64,000 nt of DNA from Pterois miles (Eukaryota > Chordata > Actinopteri > Perciformes > Scorpaenidae). The stretch spans positions 20,297,001 to 20,361,000 of the forward strand of contig CAMQGK010000637.1 of assembly GCA_947000775.1 (NCBI GenBank), given 5' to 3'. Numbering within the stretch: position 1 is the first letter of the stretch; each line of letters starts with the position of its first letter. The position numbers were made by a program, and so were the translations under genes. Under the pieces are notes generated by a model, which was given only the letters and a program-made list of their open reading frames with translations, made no database searches and was not told the DNA's origin. Of this stretch, positions 34,144 to 46,092 are shown in pieces.

Positions 34144-36556
34144 ACACATTATCATTCTGTTATAGAGGGAGAAATAACACTCTGGCTTGTATTTCTTTCA
34201 AAGTCCAGGATACAGCAATAGTGCCCTTGCAAATTAAGAACAAATTATCATGCAACAGTTCGTATGATATCTTACAAAACGTTGTTCCTAATTTTTTGTT
34301 TTCCTACAAAACTCCAGAGTGAATATCCGCTCCAGTCTTCTCAAAATAAACTTCCATATTCATAGGAAACAACTTGGTTATGTTTAGACAACAAAGCTAG
34401 TTAGTTAGGTTTAGGAAAAGATTGTGGTTAAGTTACGCCACACCGGAAGTAGTGACGCTGCACTGGAAGTGGTGTGAGTTAAGAAGTTACGTGACAAATA
34501 AATCGACGTCGACTTCTGGTTTCACACGAGACGTGAACACCAGTCTCCTGGGCAAAAGTCTGATGTTTTTTGACCCACCTATCCACCCCGACCTCCTCCC
34601 TACATGGCTCATTATACTTCCTTGTTCACAATTATGTGGATTACATACAAAATGATTTTGTGGGATATATATGAATTACAGTGCATTTACTTTTTGTAGG
34701 CACGTATAGCTACGAGCGGTGTATGAGAACAGCCTGAAAATAGATAACAGAATGGGAGAAGGATGCCGGCTGAAATAGGCAGACCTACGTATACGCAAAC
34801 AGTCTACATCCGGTGAGTCAGCCTAAGAATTAACCGAAAACAACCTACACAGACCTTTAATGCAAATTATCAAATACCAGCATGATAAAGATCATACCTC
34901 ATACACACTTTTTCATCAAATGCAAAACTAAACAGCACTGATCACCAAACCGGATACAAGAATAGAGATGACGAATAATCCACTGGATCACATTTTTAGA
35001 GCAAATATGCTTGACTTCTTTCAAAAGGATGTCACACTGTTTTCTTTTTATACCGTGTCTTTCATACAGTTACATCCAAATACAGTACAATGTCAGCAGA
35101 CAGAGCAAGAAAAGAAACTAGTTTTTGATATCATTGTGTAATTTTCTACCTGTTTTTTTATTATTATTATTTATTTTTTTTTTTTTTTGGTCCACAAAGA
35201 CAGAGCTCAAAACAAGAACGACAGCAAATACCAAATATTTGTGCAGAGCGCATATTGATTAAGTGGGTTTCTTGTTATTTCAGTTTCTGTCACTCATGCA
35301 CAAACACAATGACTTTTGTTTTATTCAGCCTCCAGTGTTTCAGATTTAGAAAGCATCGTAGTTTCCCATGATCTCTTAACATTTGGTATAATTTAGACTT
35401 TATTCATACAACCCAGTGGAGAATTAATACTTGGTGGTTTTGGTACTGACCAGAGTTTATGCTGTTTCTCTTTCTGCCTCCACAAAGTAAACATTTGGTC
35501 TTGTGTTATCTGACCTTCTTTTGAATGTATTTTATCAGTAACTCTATAATTCTAATGGCAGTGCAAATATACTTGTTACACATTGTAAAACAAAAGTATA
35601 TTTGAACAGCTGATTGTATGTAAGCATGCTTGACCCAGTTTGACAGAAAGTGCTCCGAGTGGCCTTGCAAAGATGCTGTTTTACAAGTTGCCAAACATTT
35701 TAGAGTAGTTTGTTTTTCTAATATTTGGCCAACAAATGGACATAATGGTAAATGTTAATGTGAAATCCAATTGTGAGATTATTTCTAGATAACAGGATCA
35801 ACTAATTAACAAGTTATCTGGGCACATTTCTATTATAAAACAAATAGCAGCCAGCGTCTGGCCTGATTCTGTTGGGTCATATCCAAGCAAATCTAAAAGA
35901 GTGTCCACTCATTGTTTACAGTACCATGCTATTTGTGTTACTATTGTGTGTACATGGAGAGCTGGACAAAAGTGCAAATAAATTGTGGAACCATGTGAAA
36001 ATACTAATTTTTCCTCTTTGCTGCACATTTCAGAGTTCAATCTGAGTGGAATCTTTTCGAGAGAGATGCTCTAGTCCTGCTGTGATCTTCATCGGCTCCT
36101 TGACTCTCCAATCCTGATAAATTGTAATTACTGATAGAGGCTCTGAGGCAGAGCCCAGTATACTGTATATAAGCAGCTGATAAGATTCATCTTGCCCTCC
36201 AGTCAGATTTCCTGTCTGATAGTCCCAGGATGCTCGCAGGTTGGGAGGGAAACTGTTTAAATCTTTTGTCTCATCGAATTCGTTTATTTAAGACTGTCAC
36301 TTCTGTTTAAGTGAGGGTTGAATCCAAATGCTTGTGTCACGGCCATGTGATCTGTGGCAAAGTCGTGGGCTGATCTTGTCATGTCCAATTCATGTCATTT
36401 TAGAAGCTCTCGAGACATATTTTCATGTTTCAGTGAAGACGTGAACAGTTTGACAATGGCCGTGTTGTTTTAATCAGGATTCATCTATTTTATGCAAGAT
36501 AGATCATACTGTATAATAAAAGCAGTATGCTGTAGTTTGTAGCAGACAGCTTAAAT

Positions 36557-37230
36557 GACCAGTGTGTAACATTTAAGGTGATCAGAAATAGAATACAATA
36601 TTAAGCATGTTATAATTGTTTCATATAAGTATGTTTTGTTTAGTGTAAAATAAAATAATAATCATGTTTTAGTCACCTTAGTATGAGCCATTTATATCTA
36701 CACAGGGATAAGCTCCTCTGCACAGAGTCCGCCATGTTTCTACAGTAGCCCGGAAAAGACAAACCAAACATTTTGCATTCCAATACCCATATTACTATAC
36801 TATTTACAATGCCAGAAAAAAATATAATTTAATATGTCTCACAACATAGTATAGCAAATGCAGTATACCAAAAATACCAGGATATCCTACTTGATCTGGT
36901 TGTATTTTACAGTATGCAAGCCAGCATGCTTTTCTGGCTATTCTGACCCACAATCCTCTGCATAGCAGATATACTGTATGAGCAAGAGGGTCAAAGTTCA
37001 AGATGCAATTTTATGACAAAGTATGTCCCAATTGTATGCATACAGCATGCTACAGTATGTGTTTTGTAAGGGCAGCTGCAGTATGTACTAAAAGCAAAAA
37101 GAAATGCACCCACTGGCTCCAGAGGCCACCGTAGTTTTCCTAATCGACTGGCACAGAGGAGAATTTTCAGTAGGTTGTAATCTGCAACCTCAACACTAGA
37201 TGTCACCAGATTCTACACAATGAACCTTTA
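36557..37230. mobile_element. Nested MITEs
   Basis: An outer element starts near ACCAGTGTGTAACATTTAAG and ends near CTAGATGTCACCAGATTCT and ATGAACCTTTAAT. An inner one at about 36780-37100 has GTATACCAAAAATACCA, TATGCAAGCCAGCATGCTTT and GTCAAAGTTCAAG blocks. The inner family recurs, split by another insertion, at 57220-58100. Confidence 0.65.
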
Positions 37231-37521
37231 ATGAGTACTGAGTCTGAATAATGCATAACCTTTAAAATAATGAATGCTTATTATATTTATTATTATTATC
37301 ATTTATTATGTGCTTGACTTTGCCCTCAGCACTGGAATTACAGTTTTTACTGTATGCCTGTGAAGGTTCTCATTCATCCAGGTCATAGTCATTCTGGCAA
37401 AAATTGAATCGAAGGCAACTGGACTTAGATTTGTCTCTGAAGACGTTTCGCCCCTTATCCAAGTGGCTTCATCAGTTCGAACGCTACAGTATGACTAGTC
37501 CCCACTAGTCCGACTAGTCAG

Positions 37522-37947
37522 TAGTGATGGGTCAGTCGGGAACGAAACGGCTCTTAGAGCCGGCTCTTTGAAGTGAACGACTTTGGGAGCCGTGTTTTTT
37601 TTTTCTCTCTCTTTCACTTTTTTTTCTCTTCACGCCGCACGTGATTGGTCAATATGTGTTTGAGCCTTGTGTTTGCGCTGAGTAGAGGGGAGGGGCGGGA
37701 GTTGTACTTGCAGCAGCAGTAGCGCACGAACAGAGTAGGAGAGAGAGAGAGAGAGAGAGACGGGGCTCTTTTCAGAGAACTGGCTCTTTCGGCTCCCAAA
37801 CGGCTCTTCAGGATATTTTGTTGCTTTTATTAATTTATTATCAACAACAATATAAAATTATGCGCAAAATGAATTACTAATGTAATTGTTATGTTAGCTA
37901 CATTGTCGGTAACACAGCATCCCACTCAGACCGACCGACCCATCACT
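37522..37947. mobile_element. hAT-like element with tagtgatgggtc ends
   Basis: Begins TAGTGATGGGTC and ends GACCCATCACTA, a 12-base perfect inverted repeat. GAGCCGGCTC-rich interior. The flanking 8-base sequences do not match, so the target duplication is lost or the edges are rearranged. Its ends resemble those of the insertion at 57361-57921. Confidence 0.75.
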
Positions 37948-38691
37948 ACCAGCTAAACATCAACATGTCAGCATTGTCATTGTGAGCATGTCAGTATGCT
38001 GATGCTATCATTTAGCTCAATGCACCACTGTGCCTAATTACAACCTCAAGGAGCTGTGAGCGAGACTGCAGACTCTGTGTAAGAGCGAGAGACCGTTGTT
38101 TTACTTTGATATGTATCTGGTACTGAATCAGACAGAGTTGGTCTGACTGGGTTTCTGCTTCATCAGTTGCAACAGGGAGTTCAGTCCAAAGATGTGAAGC
38201 TTTTGTCTTTTTGTCTTCTCGGTTTTAGGTGCAATCGTCCTCATTATACAAAGACCAGCGCCTTGCGATCTGAGAGCACGTTGGTGGCACGGAGAGCAAC
38301 GAGGTCAGATAGATAAGATGGTGCAAGCTCGTGTAATTAATAAAGGGACTTTGAAGTTCAGCCTGGCTTGATCTCTGAGCCAATGAAGGGAAGACAAATT
38401 GATGTATTATGGTCAAGTTTCCGAGTTTTAGCTCATGTTCTGGCAGCAGTATTTTATATAAGCTGAAGGTTTAAAACTGCAGTCGATGACTTTGAGCAAA
38501 TCTAAGTTATTTTTATATAAAAAATATCCAATATCCTATAGTAGTGCATGAGACAGGTAATCTGTGCCTGAAGTGAAAACAACCAATCAAAGCTGAAGAG
38601 TCTCTAATGCAGCTTTCAATAACTGCTCGCGATCAAATTGTCACTGATCAAATATTGATCAGTAATCTGTTATGCCTATTTATCACCTCAA

Positions 38692-38832
38692 ATGTTTTCA
38701 GAAACATCTTGTAGTGTGCTGTTTAGCTATAAAATGAGAAAGTTTGTGACCCAGCCGTCATGTTCAAAACAGTCGAGCCAAAAGAATCACCCTCCGGCCA
38801 AAACAGTACCCTACAAGATGTTTCTGAAAACA
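38692..38832. repeat. Inverted repeat with 22-base arms
   Basis: TGTTTTCAGAAACATCTTG near 38694 pairs with CAAGATGTTTCTGAAAACA near 38814, with a loop of about 95 bases. Confidence 0.8.
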
Positions 38833-38874
38833 TCTGTCATGGTTCTGGGTTTTTATTTAGATATACAGGAGTGG

Positions 38875-39050
38875 TGTCTACCTGAGTCTATGAGATCACC
38901 GCATTAATATAGCATCATCAACTGCTGTCCATGTAAAGATATAGAGGAGTTATGTCTCCCTGAGACCTGAGTCTATGATACCACAGCATTAATATATTTT
39001 CATCAACTGCTGATTATGTGAAGATGTAGAGGTGTAATGTCTACCTGTGT
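38875..39050. repeat. Tandem duplication (two ~85-bp copies)
   Basis: Two diverged copies carry GAGTCTATGA, GCATTAATAT, CATCAACTGCTG and AGATxTAGAGG in the same order. Confidence 0.75.
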
Positions 39051-39139
39051 CTGTCAGGGTTCTGGGTTTTTGTTGTAGTTAGTTTCATCTTTCAGTGCAT
39101 TATTGGTTCTATAATTGTGTCATGAGTCATTTCACTTCC

Positions 39140-39628
39140 TGTCATGGTCCTGGGTTTCTGTTCCTGTTTTAGTTTGAAAGTCACTCGCCTCTTGTGTCAT
39201 TTCTGGTTTTACTTCCTGCCTTTGTCTGTTTCCCGCCTTTTTGTGGTTGTCTGCCCTGCCCTGATTTGTGCCACCTGTGTGTCATCAGCCAGGACTCCTT
39301 GTGTATTTAAACCCTGGACAGGTCGCCAGTCCATTGCAGGCCACATAGAGACAGACAACCGTTCATGCTCACATTCACACCTACGGGCAATTTAGAGTCA
39401 TCAATTAACCTGCATGTCTTTGGACTGTGGGAGGAAGCCGGAGCACCCGGAGAAAACCCACGCTTACAAAGGGAGAACATGTGTGTCCTCTGGTTGGTAG
39501 TTTTTTGGGGGTTTTTTTTGGTCTCTGTATAGTTTTTGGTGTGTTTTCCTTTGGACTTTGTTTTGGACTCCAGTTTAAGATTAAATCTCGCTTTTTGTTG
39601 TATTTACCTGTCTGCCTGGCTTCCTGCA
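39140..39628 (+). mobile_element. LTR-like relic with a SINE fragment inside
   Basis: Begins TGTCATGGTCCTGGG, has a GTGTATTTAAACCC TATA-like box and ends near GATTAAATCTCGCTTTTTG and CTGGCTTCCTGCA (TG...CA ends), as in fish Gypsy-type LTRs. A SINE fragment at about 39310-39480 splits it. The TGTCAxGGTTCTGGGTTTTT start recurs at 38834 and 39052. Confidence 0.6.
39310..39480 (-). mobile_element. SINE fragment ((CCAT)n-tailed family), both ends missing
   Basis: CTGGACAGGTCGCCAGTCCA to GGGAGAACATG matches the central body of the copies at 29 kb and 50.7 kb. Neither tail nor tRNA-like head is present. Confidence 0.85.
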
Positions 39629-40035
39629 TTTAGGTCCACCACTTAAAATACATTAAATCATAACAACATCTTATGCGAGAAATAGGCATTACATGAACAG
39701 AATCTTGACTCATATTTGATCAGCACTGCTTGGTTTGACTGTTAGATCGGAGTTTGTGAGTTTCGCGAGTAGTGATTGTCAGCTGCTGTAGAAACATCTC
39801 CGGTCTGATTGTTTGTTTTCCTTTGGCCGTGGTGAAATTACTTTCATTATTATTATCTGTCTCATGCACTACTGTCAGGATATATAACATTAACATTTAG
39901 CATATTTGCTCAAATTTACCAACTGCAGCTTTTATGTTCACAAAAGGCAAGAAAATAGGAGGTTGTCTTCTAGGTGGAGAAATTATGTGTTTATTCCTGT
40001 TGTTGAACAGCTTTGCTGAAGACTTATTTTCTTTG

Positions 40036-40290
40036 TAACAGCCCATTGCTTTGGGTGCTGATGTCAGACTCTGGAGAACCATTTTTGTGTTTAATTATTG
40101 ATTTCTTAAGTAAATGGAGTATAATAAGTGGCATAATGTACAACCAGAGAGTCACCGTGGGAAATAAACCCCTTCAGGTTGATGCAAGACGCTGACGTGA
40201 CCTCTGCTTTGCGTCGTATCGCCTTTTCTGGTTTTATTTCACAACAATGACCGGCTCAGTGTACATTATCCCTTCCTCAACATCTGTCAG
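40036..40290. repeat. Dispersed repeat (shared with 60.3 kb)
   Basis: TTGCTTTGGGTGCTGATGTC, GACTCTGGAG and TAATTATTGATTTCTTAAGT blocks match, in order, 60341-60420. The right part (AACCAGAGAGTCACCGTGGG) is found only here in the window. Confidence 0.6.
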
Positions 40291-42239
40291 TTTTTAGAGG
40301 CAAAACACATCAAGTAAACTGCACAATAACAAATTTAAAATACAAATTCACGTCTGCAGAAAAGCTGACACAAATACAGTTAGGAAAAAAATCTTTTTTA
40401 TGTACTTTACTTGAATAGGAGTCCAATGGTCCAAAGAAAGCATTAAGTGTGTGACAGTGTCCTAAAACAAGGCCAGCCTGATAGGTGCTGGGGTCATCAA
40501 TTGAGACAGTGACTGTCTCGAGGATTCACTGACATCCTTGAGAGATATTCACCACTGGGGCACTTGTCTAAAAATGGAAATTGTTACAGTCTTTTATCTA
40601 AACATCTACATAATGAACCACCGGCTACTAAGTCACATCTGACTAAAATCTCCTCCCAGGATTTACTCCCTGGATTAAATTCTTATCAGATGGGGTCTGT
40701 GGCCTAATTACAATCTAATTTGGGTTGCTGGCCTAATTTCTGCCTGACATTATAACAACTGGGAAATCAGGAGACATTTCCCTCATTACCTGTCCTTGAA
40801 ATGACAGCCTTGTTTTTATCCCAAACTGACCATGAAGCATATGAAATATCCCATCTATCTTTCTTATAGTGGTCCTTTAGAGTATTAGAATATCATACCT
40901 CACATTTTTGCTGACCTTATCAAAGCAGGCTAAAGTGTCTTTGACTTTAAAAAGGTCTTTGGTCTCCATGCAGTGAAGAAATCAGCTTGCCAGGCCTTGA
41001 AATATATCACAATGGGTATTGTCTGCTTTTATTCTTGTCAAAGCTCCATTTCCTTTGTGAAGTGATGCAGAAGTGCAGGGCTGCACTGTGTTGATAGGCA
41101 ACAAAGATGTATCTTTGACAAAAGTAAAACTGGCATGATGGATTGCTTTAGTCAAGCATGTTCATAGAAGATTTGCATACACTATGCCCAGCCCAGTTGC
41201 ACAGCAGTTCATGAAAAAAAATCATGAAATTTAATGTACTGATTCTTGTACATAGACATTAATTTAGCTTTTTTTTTTTTCGTAATGGTCAGCAGGAAGT
41301 CAAAAAAGTCAAAAAGTATTAAGAGCAGCGAATGCCTGTACTGAGGAGTTACAGCACTACAGGAGTCATTTTAACCCAAACCGGGATCTTTTTCTAAACA
41401 TAAGGAAGTGGTTTGGATTGTCACGTGTGAAGCCTAACCAAGTCAAAGTTCTTTTCTTAAAACTAAATAGTTTTATTTTGAAAAGACTGGAGCAGAAATT
41501 GACACATTTGTCATGTGCTGCTGGAAATTCATTGGAAAAAGGCATGAAAAATATTTGAAAGTCATGCTGAGCACCACAAACAAAAGGGGAAACTTGTGTC
41601 TAAGTACACAAATGGAAACAAATAGATTCAATTTTTTGACTATTTCACAAACCTGCCATGAGATATGTTGGTAAACCATAGTGAAGTGAATGGAAATTTA
41701 TTACTAAATAGCATTTAGCCTACTTCTGGTGCAGCTATCCCTTAAAGCATGCATGGTATCCCCTAAGATATTAAGGCGGTGGATCTCAAACTGACACAAA
41801 TTAGACCACGGACGCCCATTTGATAAGATTTTGTCCCAGGTCCACCCTCATGAGTTTTTTTGTGTTATTACAGGAAGTGTATGAAACCAGTGACCAAAAT
41901 AATCGTAGATTCTGCAATTGTCTTATGGATGAAATTATAGTGCAAATAAATTATTTCCCCTTTTGCTAGGGACCCACTAGAACCCCCTCAAGGACCCCAC
42001 CATTTTATTAAGGCTAGCGATACTCTCAATGCTCATTTTCAGCAGTACTAGTTGCATTTCTACTTTCTGTTCTCTCTCACTCACACTCTGCTATTAATCT
42101 TTTAATAATTTATGCCCTCAGTGTTGTGTCAATTTTCCCTATGGTATCAACAAAGCTGATACCAAGCTGAATATTGATATTTTTCATGGTATTGTGTTAA
42201 AGTTAGAAATTCCAGTATTGTGACAACACTAATTAAGGC

Positions 42240-42690
42240 ACAGCTAGAATCCAAGAGGTCAAAGGTCTTTAGTTGCGCAGCTAAGATAATGCTTCCACTG
42301 GCCCTTGAATTTGACAGATTTAAAAATATCCAGGAGTATGCGAGTTAGGAGAAGTTGAAAATGAATCACATTTTCTTTTGTATTGTCCATACTGTGACAA
42401 CTTAAGAACTTATATTATGCATAAAATGTCTGGAAATGTTATGGTGCTCGGATGATGATAAACTGGAATGGCTATTTAATTGTAATGCTATAAGCTGGCA
42501 ACTTTTTGTTTCTCAATCTTAGAAAAATGATTTATTTGTGTAGTATTATTTGTAATTTATACTGCTACTCTGGTTTCTGCCTTTGTATTTTCTTTATTTT
42601 CTAAATAATGGTGTCAATGGTGTTGTAAGCCTTTTCTTTTTGTGTCTAGTTACATAACCCATCCCTCATGGGATTATTCAGACACATTAA
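42240..42690 (+). pseudogene. Decayed LINE 3' end (relic of a reverse-transcriptase ORF)
   Basis: Translation with stops gives EKLKMNHIFFC and later DDDKLEWLFNC, which resemble the C-terminal HFLxxC and DKLxWLF blocks of teleost LINE ORF2 proteins. It is followed by TAACCCATCCCTCATGGGAT, typical of the 3' UTR of such elements. At least three in-frame stops. The assignment is from motif memory. Confidence 0.45.
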
Positions 42691-43189
42691 CCAATAAAAC
42701 AAACATTCCAGCTTGTTAGACTGCCAGCATCTAACAGCACAGTACACTAGCATCATCCAAACATAAAATTAAACATCTTCCAGACACAAATAATGCTCCG
42801 GGATACATCCCACAATGAAAATACAACAAATAGTCACAGACATACAAACAGAGCTCCCTAAGCGCAAAACACATATACAAATCATCACAAAATGACAAAA
42901 AAAAAATGCATGTATCGTATGTTGCTTTTCTTCCCCTGTCCCATGCTTTACAAAGAAATTAAGAAAATACAAAAACATCAAAAAGCTTCTCCATTAAGGC
43001 TCCAGTCATACCTATGAAATCTAAGCCAGGAATATGAACTTTTTAAAATAATATTGTCATAAATCATTGCACCAAGGACAAAATAAAATGAATTTCTCAA
43101 CCTCATTTGAATATGAAGGAACCCAAAGACTCTACAGAAACATGTCTGATGTAATGTATTAATTGTAGTGTTTGTATCTGATTTGCTCT

Positions 43190-43290
43190 GAGTCCTCCTT
43201 TAAGGAGGAGCGGTGACCGTGGTGGGAGGGTTTTATTCCAGCTAGACAGCTGGCCACATCTCTCCGGACTGAGTCACCTCTGCTCGACAT
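43190..43290 (+). promoter_or_regulatory. hnmt: hnmt promoter region / non-coding exon 1
   Basis: The segment ends at a strong donor, CGACAT|gtaagtgag (exon end 43290). It has no usable coding frame, so it is proposed as the 5' UTR exon. It contains a TGAGTCA (AP-1-like) site at about 43270-43276 and a near-perfect palindrome TCCTCCTTTAAGGAGGA at about 43193-43209. CpG density rises from here to about 43560, unlike the surroundings. The transcription start is not determined. Confidence 0.5.
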
Positions 43291-43839
43291 GTAAGTGAGA
43301 AATGACGCGTTTTTTCCTCAATCTTAACAGTTTAAACACGTACACAACGCATATGTAACGTTTTGAAAAAGAAAAGGCGCTGTGATATTTAGTGAGCGAG
43401 CAGCAACAACTTGCTGTCAGCTGCGCAAAGCGAGGAACGCGACAGGTTGTTTATCTCTCCGCGTGGGGCTCTTCGCTTGTTTGTTTCCGCTGCTGGGGGA
43501 AGCATTTCTCCAAACACACGGTCAGCTGTGGTATGATAGGAAAGATATGACGAGCAGCTGCTGGAGACACGTTTAGGTTCAGCGATGCTATAGCCAAGAA
43601 TACTAACAGTCTGCCACAGTGAAGCTCGTTTCATATCGACATCCGCCAACGGGTTCACACTGAGGGCAGTGAGCTGTAGACCACTGACTGAAAACCGCTG
43701 GTCCGCAATGACTGACCTGACTTTTAAGAAAGTCAATATTCTTTAAAATAATATATGTATTTTTTTGATTAAATGAGGGTGATAATATGGGCATAGGTAC
43801 AATAGGGAAACAAGACAATAATATTACAATGTATTACAA

Positions 43840-45575
43840 ATAGGATGGGATATTACAGGATAGCATATTAAAGGATAGGAAAGGATATGATATCATATTA
43901 TAGGATAGGATATTATACTATAGGATGAGATGTTATAGGATAAGATATAGGATATGATATTATAGGATATTATACTATAGGATGAGATGTTATAGGATAA
44001 GATATAGGATGGGATATTATAGGATATTATACTATAGGATGAGATGTTATAGGATAAGATATAGGATAGGATATTTTAGGATATTATACTATAGGATGGG
44101 ATGTTAAAGGATAGGATATTTTATTATAGGATAGGATATTATACTATAGGATGAGATGTTATAGGATAAGATATAGGATAGGATATTATAGGATATTATA
44201 CTATAGGATGGGATGTTAAAGGATAGGATATTTTATTATAGGTATTATAGGATATTATACTATAGGATGAGATGTTATAGGATAAGATATAGGATAGGAT
44301 ATTTTAGGATATACTATAGGATGGGATGTTAAAGGATAGGATATTTTATTATAGGATAGGATATTATACTATAGGATGAGATGTTATAGGATAAGATATA
44401 GGATATGATATTATAGGATATTATACTATAGGATGAGATGTTAAAGGATAAGATATAGGATAGGATATTATAGGATGTTATACTATAGGATGGGATGTTA
44501 AAGGATAGGATATTTTATTATAGGATAGGATATTATACTATAGGATGAGATGTTATAGGATAAGATATAGGATATGATATTATAGGATATCATACTATAG
44601 GATGGGATGTTAAAGGATAGGATATTTGATTATAGGATAGGATATTATACTATAGGATGAGATGTTATAGGATATGATATTATAGGATATTATACTATAG
44701 GATGAGATGTTAAAGGATAATATATAGGCTAGGATATTATAGGATATTATTCTATAGGATGAGATGTTAAAGGATAAGATATAGGGTAGGATATTATAGG
44801 ATATTATACTATAGGATGGGATGTTAAAGGATAGGATATTTTATTATAGGATAGGATATTATACTATAGGATGAGATGTTATAGGATAAGATATAGGATA
44901 TGATATTATAGGATATTATACTATAGGATGGGATGTTAAAGGATAGGATATTTTATTATAGGATAGGATATTATACTATAGGATGAGATGTTATAGGATA
45001 AGATATAGGATAGGATATTATAGGATATTATACTATAGGATGGGATGTTAAAGGATAGGATATTTTATTAGAATAAATAATATAATAGGGAAGGATATAA
45101 GAAAATAAGATATAATAGGATATTATACTAAGGAGAGATATAGGATATGATATTATAGGATATTATACTATAGGATGGGATGTTAAAGGATAGGATATTT
45201 GATTATAGGATAGGATATTATACTATAGGATGAGATGTTATAGGATATGATATTATAGGATATTATACTATAGGATGAGATGTTAAAGGATAATATATAG
45301 GCTAGGATATTATAGGATATTATTCTATAGGATGAGATGTTAAAGGATAAGAAAAAAAAAAAAAAGATATAGGATAGGATATTATAGGATATTATACTAT
45401 AGGATGGGATGTTAAAGGATAGGATATTTTATTATAGGATAGGATATTATACTATAGGATGAGATGTTATAGGATAAGATATAGGCTAGGATATTATAGG
45501 ATATTATACTATAGGATGAGATGTTAAAGGATAGGATATTTTATTATAGGATAGGAAAGGACAGGGTAGACTATT
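43840..45575. repeat. AT-rich minisatellite with alternating 57-bp and 55-bp units
   Basis: Every unit contains ATACTATAGGATGRGATGTT. A units continue with ATAGGATAAGATATAGGATA (about 57 bases) and B units with AAAGGATAGGATATTTTATT (about 55 bases). Unit starts read at 43916, 43973, 44030, 44087, 44142, 44199 and 44258. From about 44030 A and B often alternate, giving a ~112-base higher-order unit. Degenerate GGATA-rich sequence continues to about 46250. Confidence 0.95.
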
Positions 45576-45839
45576 AAAGGATATGATAAGATATTATTGG
45601 AGAAGATAGGAAATGATAGGAGAATATAGGACAGGATAGGAAATTATAGGATAAGGTAAGATATATTGAAGGATAGGATATTATAGGATAAGGCATGATA
45701 TTATTTTATAGGATAGGATATTATAGGACATTACAAGATACAATAGGAGAGGATATTATACTACAGGATAGGACAGAAAAGGATAGGAAAGGGATATTAA
45801 AAAAGGAATCATCCATCCATCCATGTAAACGTTATCCGG

Positions 45840-45904
45840 GAGGGGGGGGGGGGGGGAGGGGGCCACCGGGGAGAGAGAGGGGGGGGGGGGGGCAGGGGGG
45901 GGCC
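45840..45904 (+). repeat. G-rich tract
   Basis: About 65 bases dominated by G runs (up to about 16), broken by GGCCACCGGGGAGAGAGA. It could form G-quadruplexes on the + strand. Such tracts are also frequent sites of assembly error. Confidence 0.9.
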
Positions 45905-46024
45905 CATAGAAAAGGAAAGGATAGGATAATATAAGATAGGATATCATAGGATAAGACAGGATATTATATTATAGGATAGGATATTGTAGGATAAGACAGG
46001 ATATTATACATCCCATATATTACA

Positions 46025-46092
46025 TCCCGAATTTCCCTGCAGGGATTAATAAAGGTTCATCTTATCTTATCTTATCTTATCTTATCTTATAG
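46025..46092 (+). repeat. SINE tail fragment with (TCTTA)n
   Basis: GAATTTCCCTGCAGGGATTA and ATAAAGGTTCAT followed by seven ATCTT units. It matches the 3' end of the SINE at 47700-48005. Confidence 0.8.

Larger units (their letters stand above)
33771..43190. other. Intergenic region between thsd7b and hnmt
   Basis: About 9.4 kb without a recognisable gene. It holds a hairpin at about 34083-34143, a nested MITE at about 36557-37230, a GA-rich tract and hAT-like element at 37522-37947, a hairpin at about 38692-38832, tandem and LTR-derived sequence at about 38834-39628, a dispersed repeat at about 40036-40290 and a decayed LINE end at about 42240-42690. The remainder is AT-rich. Confidence 0.65.

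Noticed and set aside
43840..45575. CRISPR-like array
   Set aside because: Units are contiguous with no unique spacers, and the context is a vertebrate intron. It is a minisatellite.
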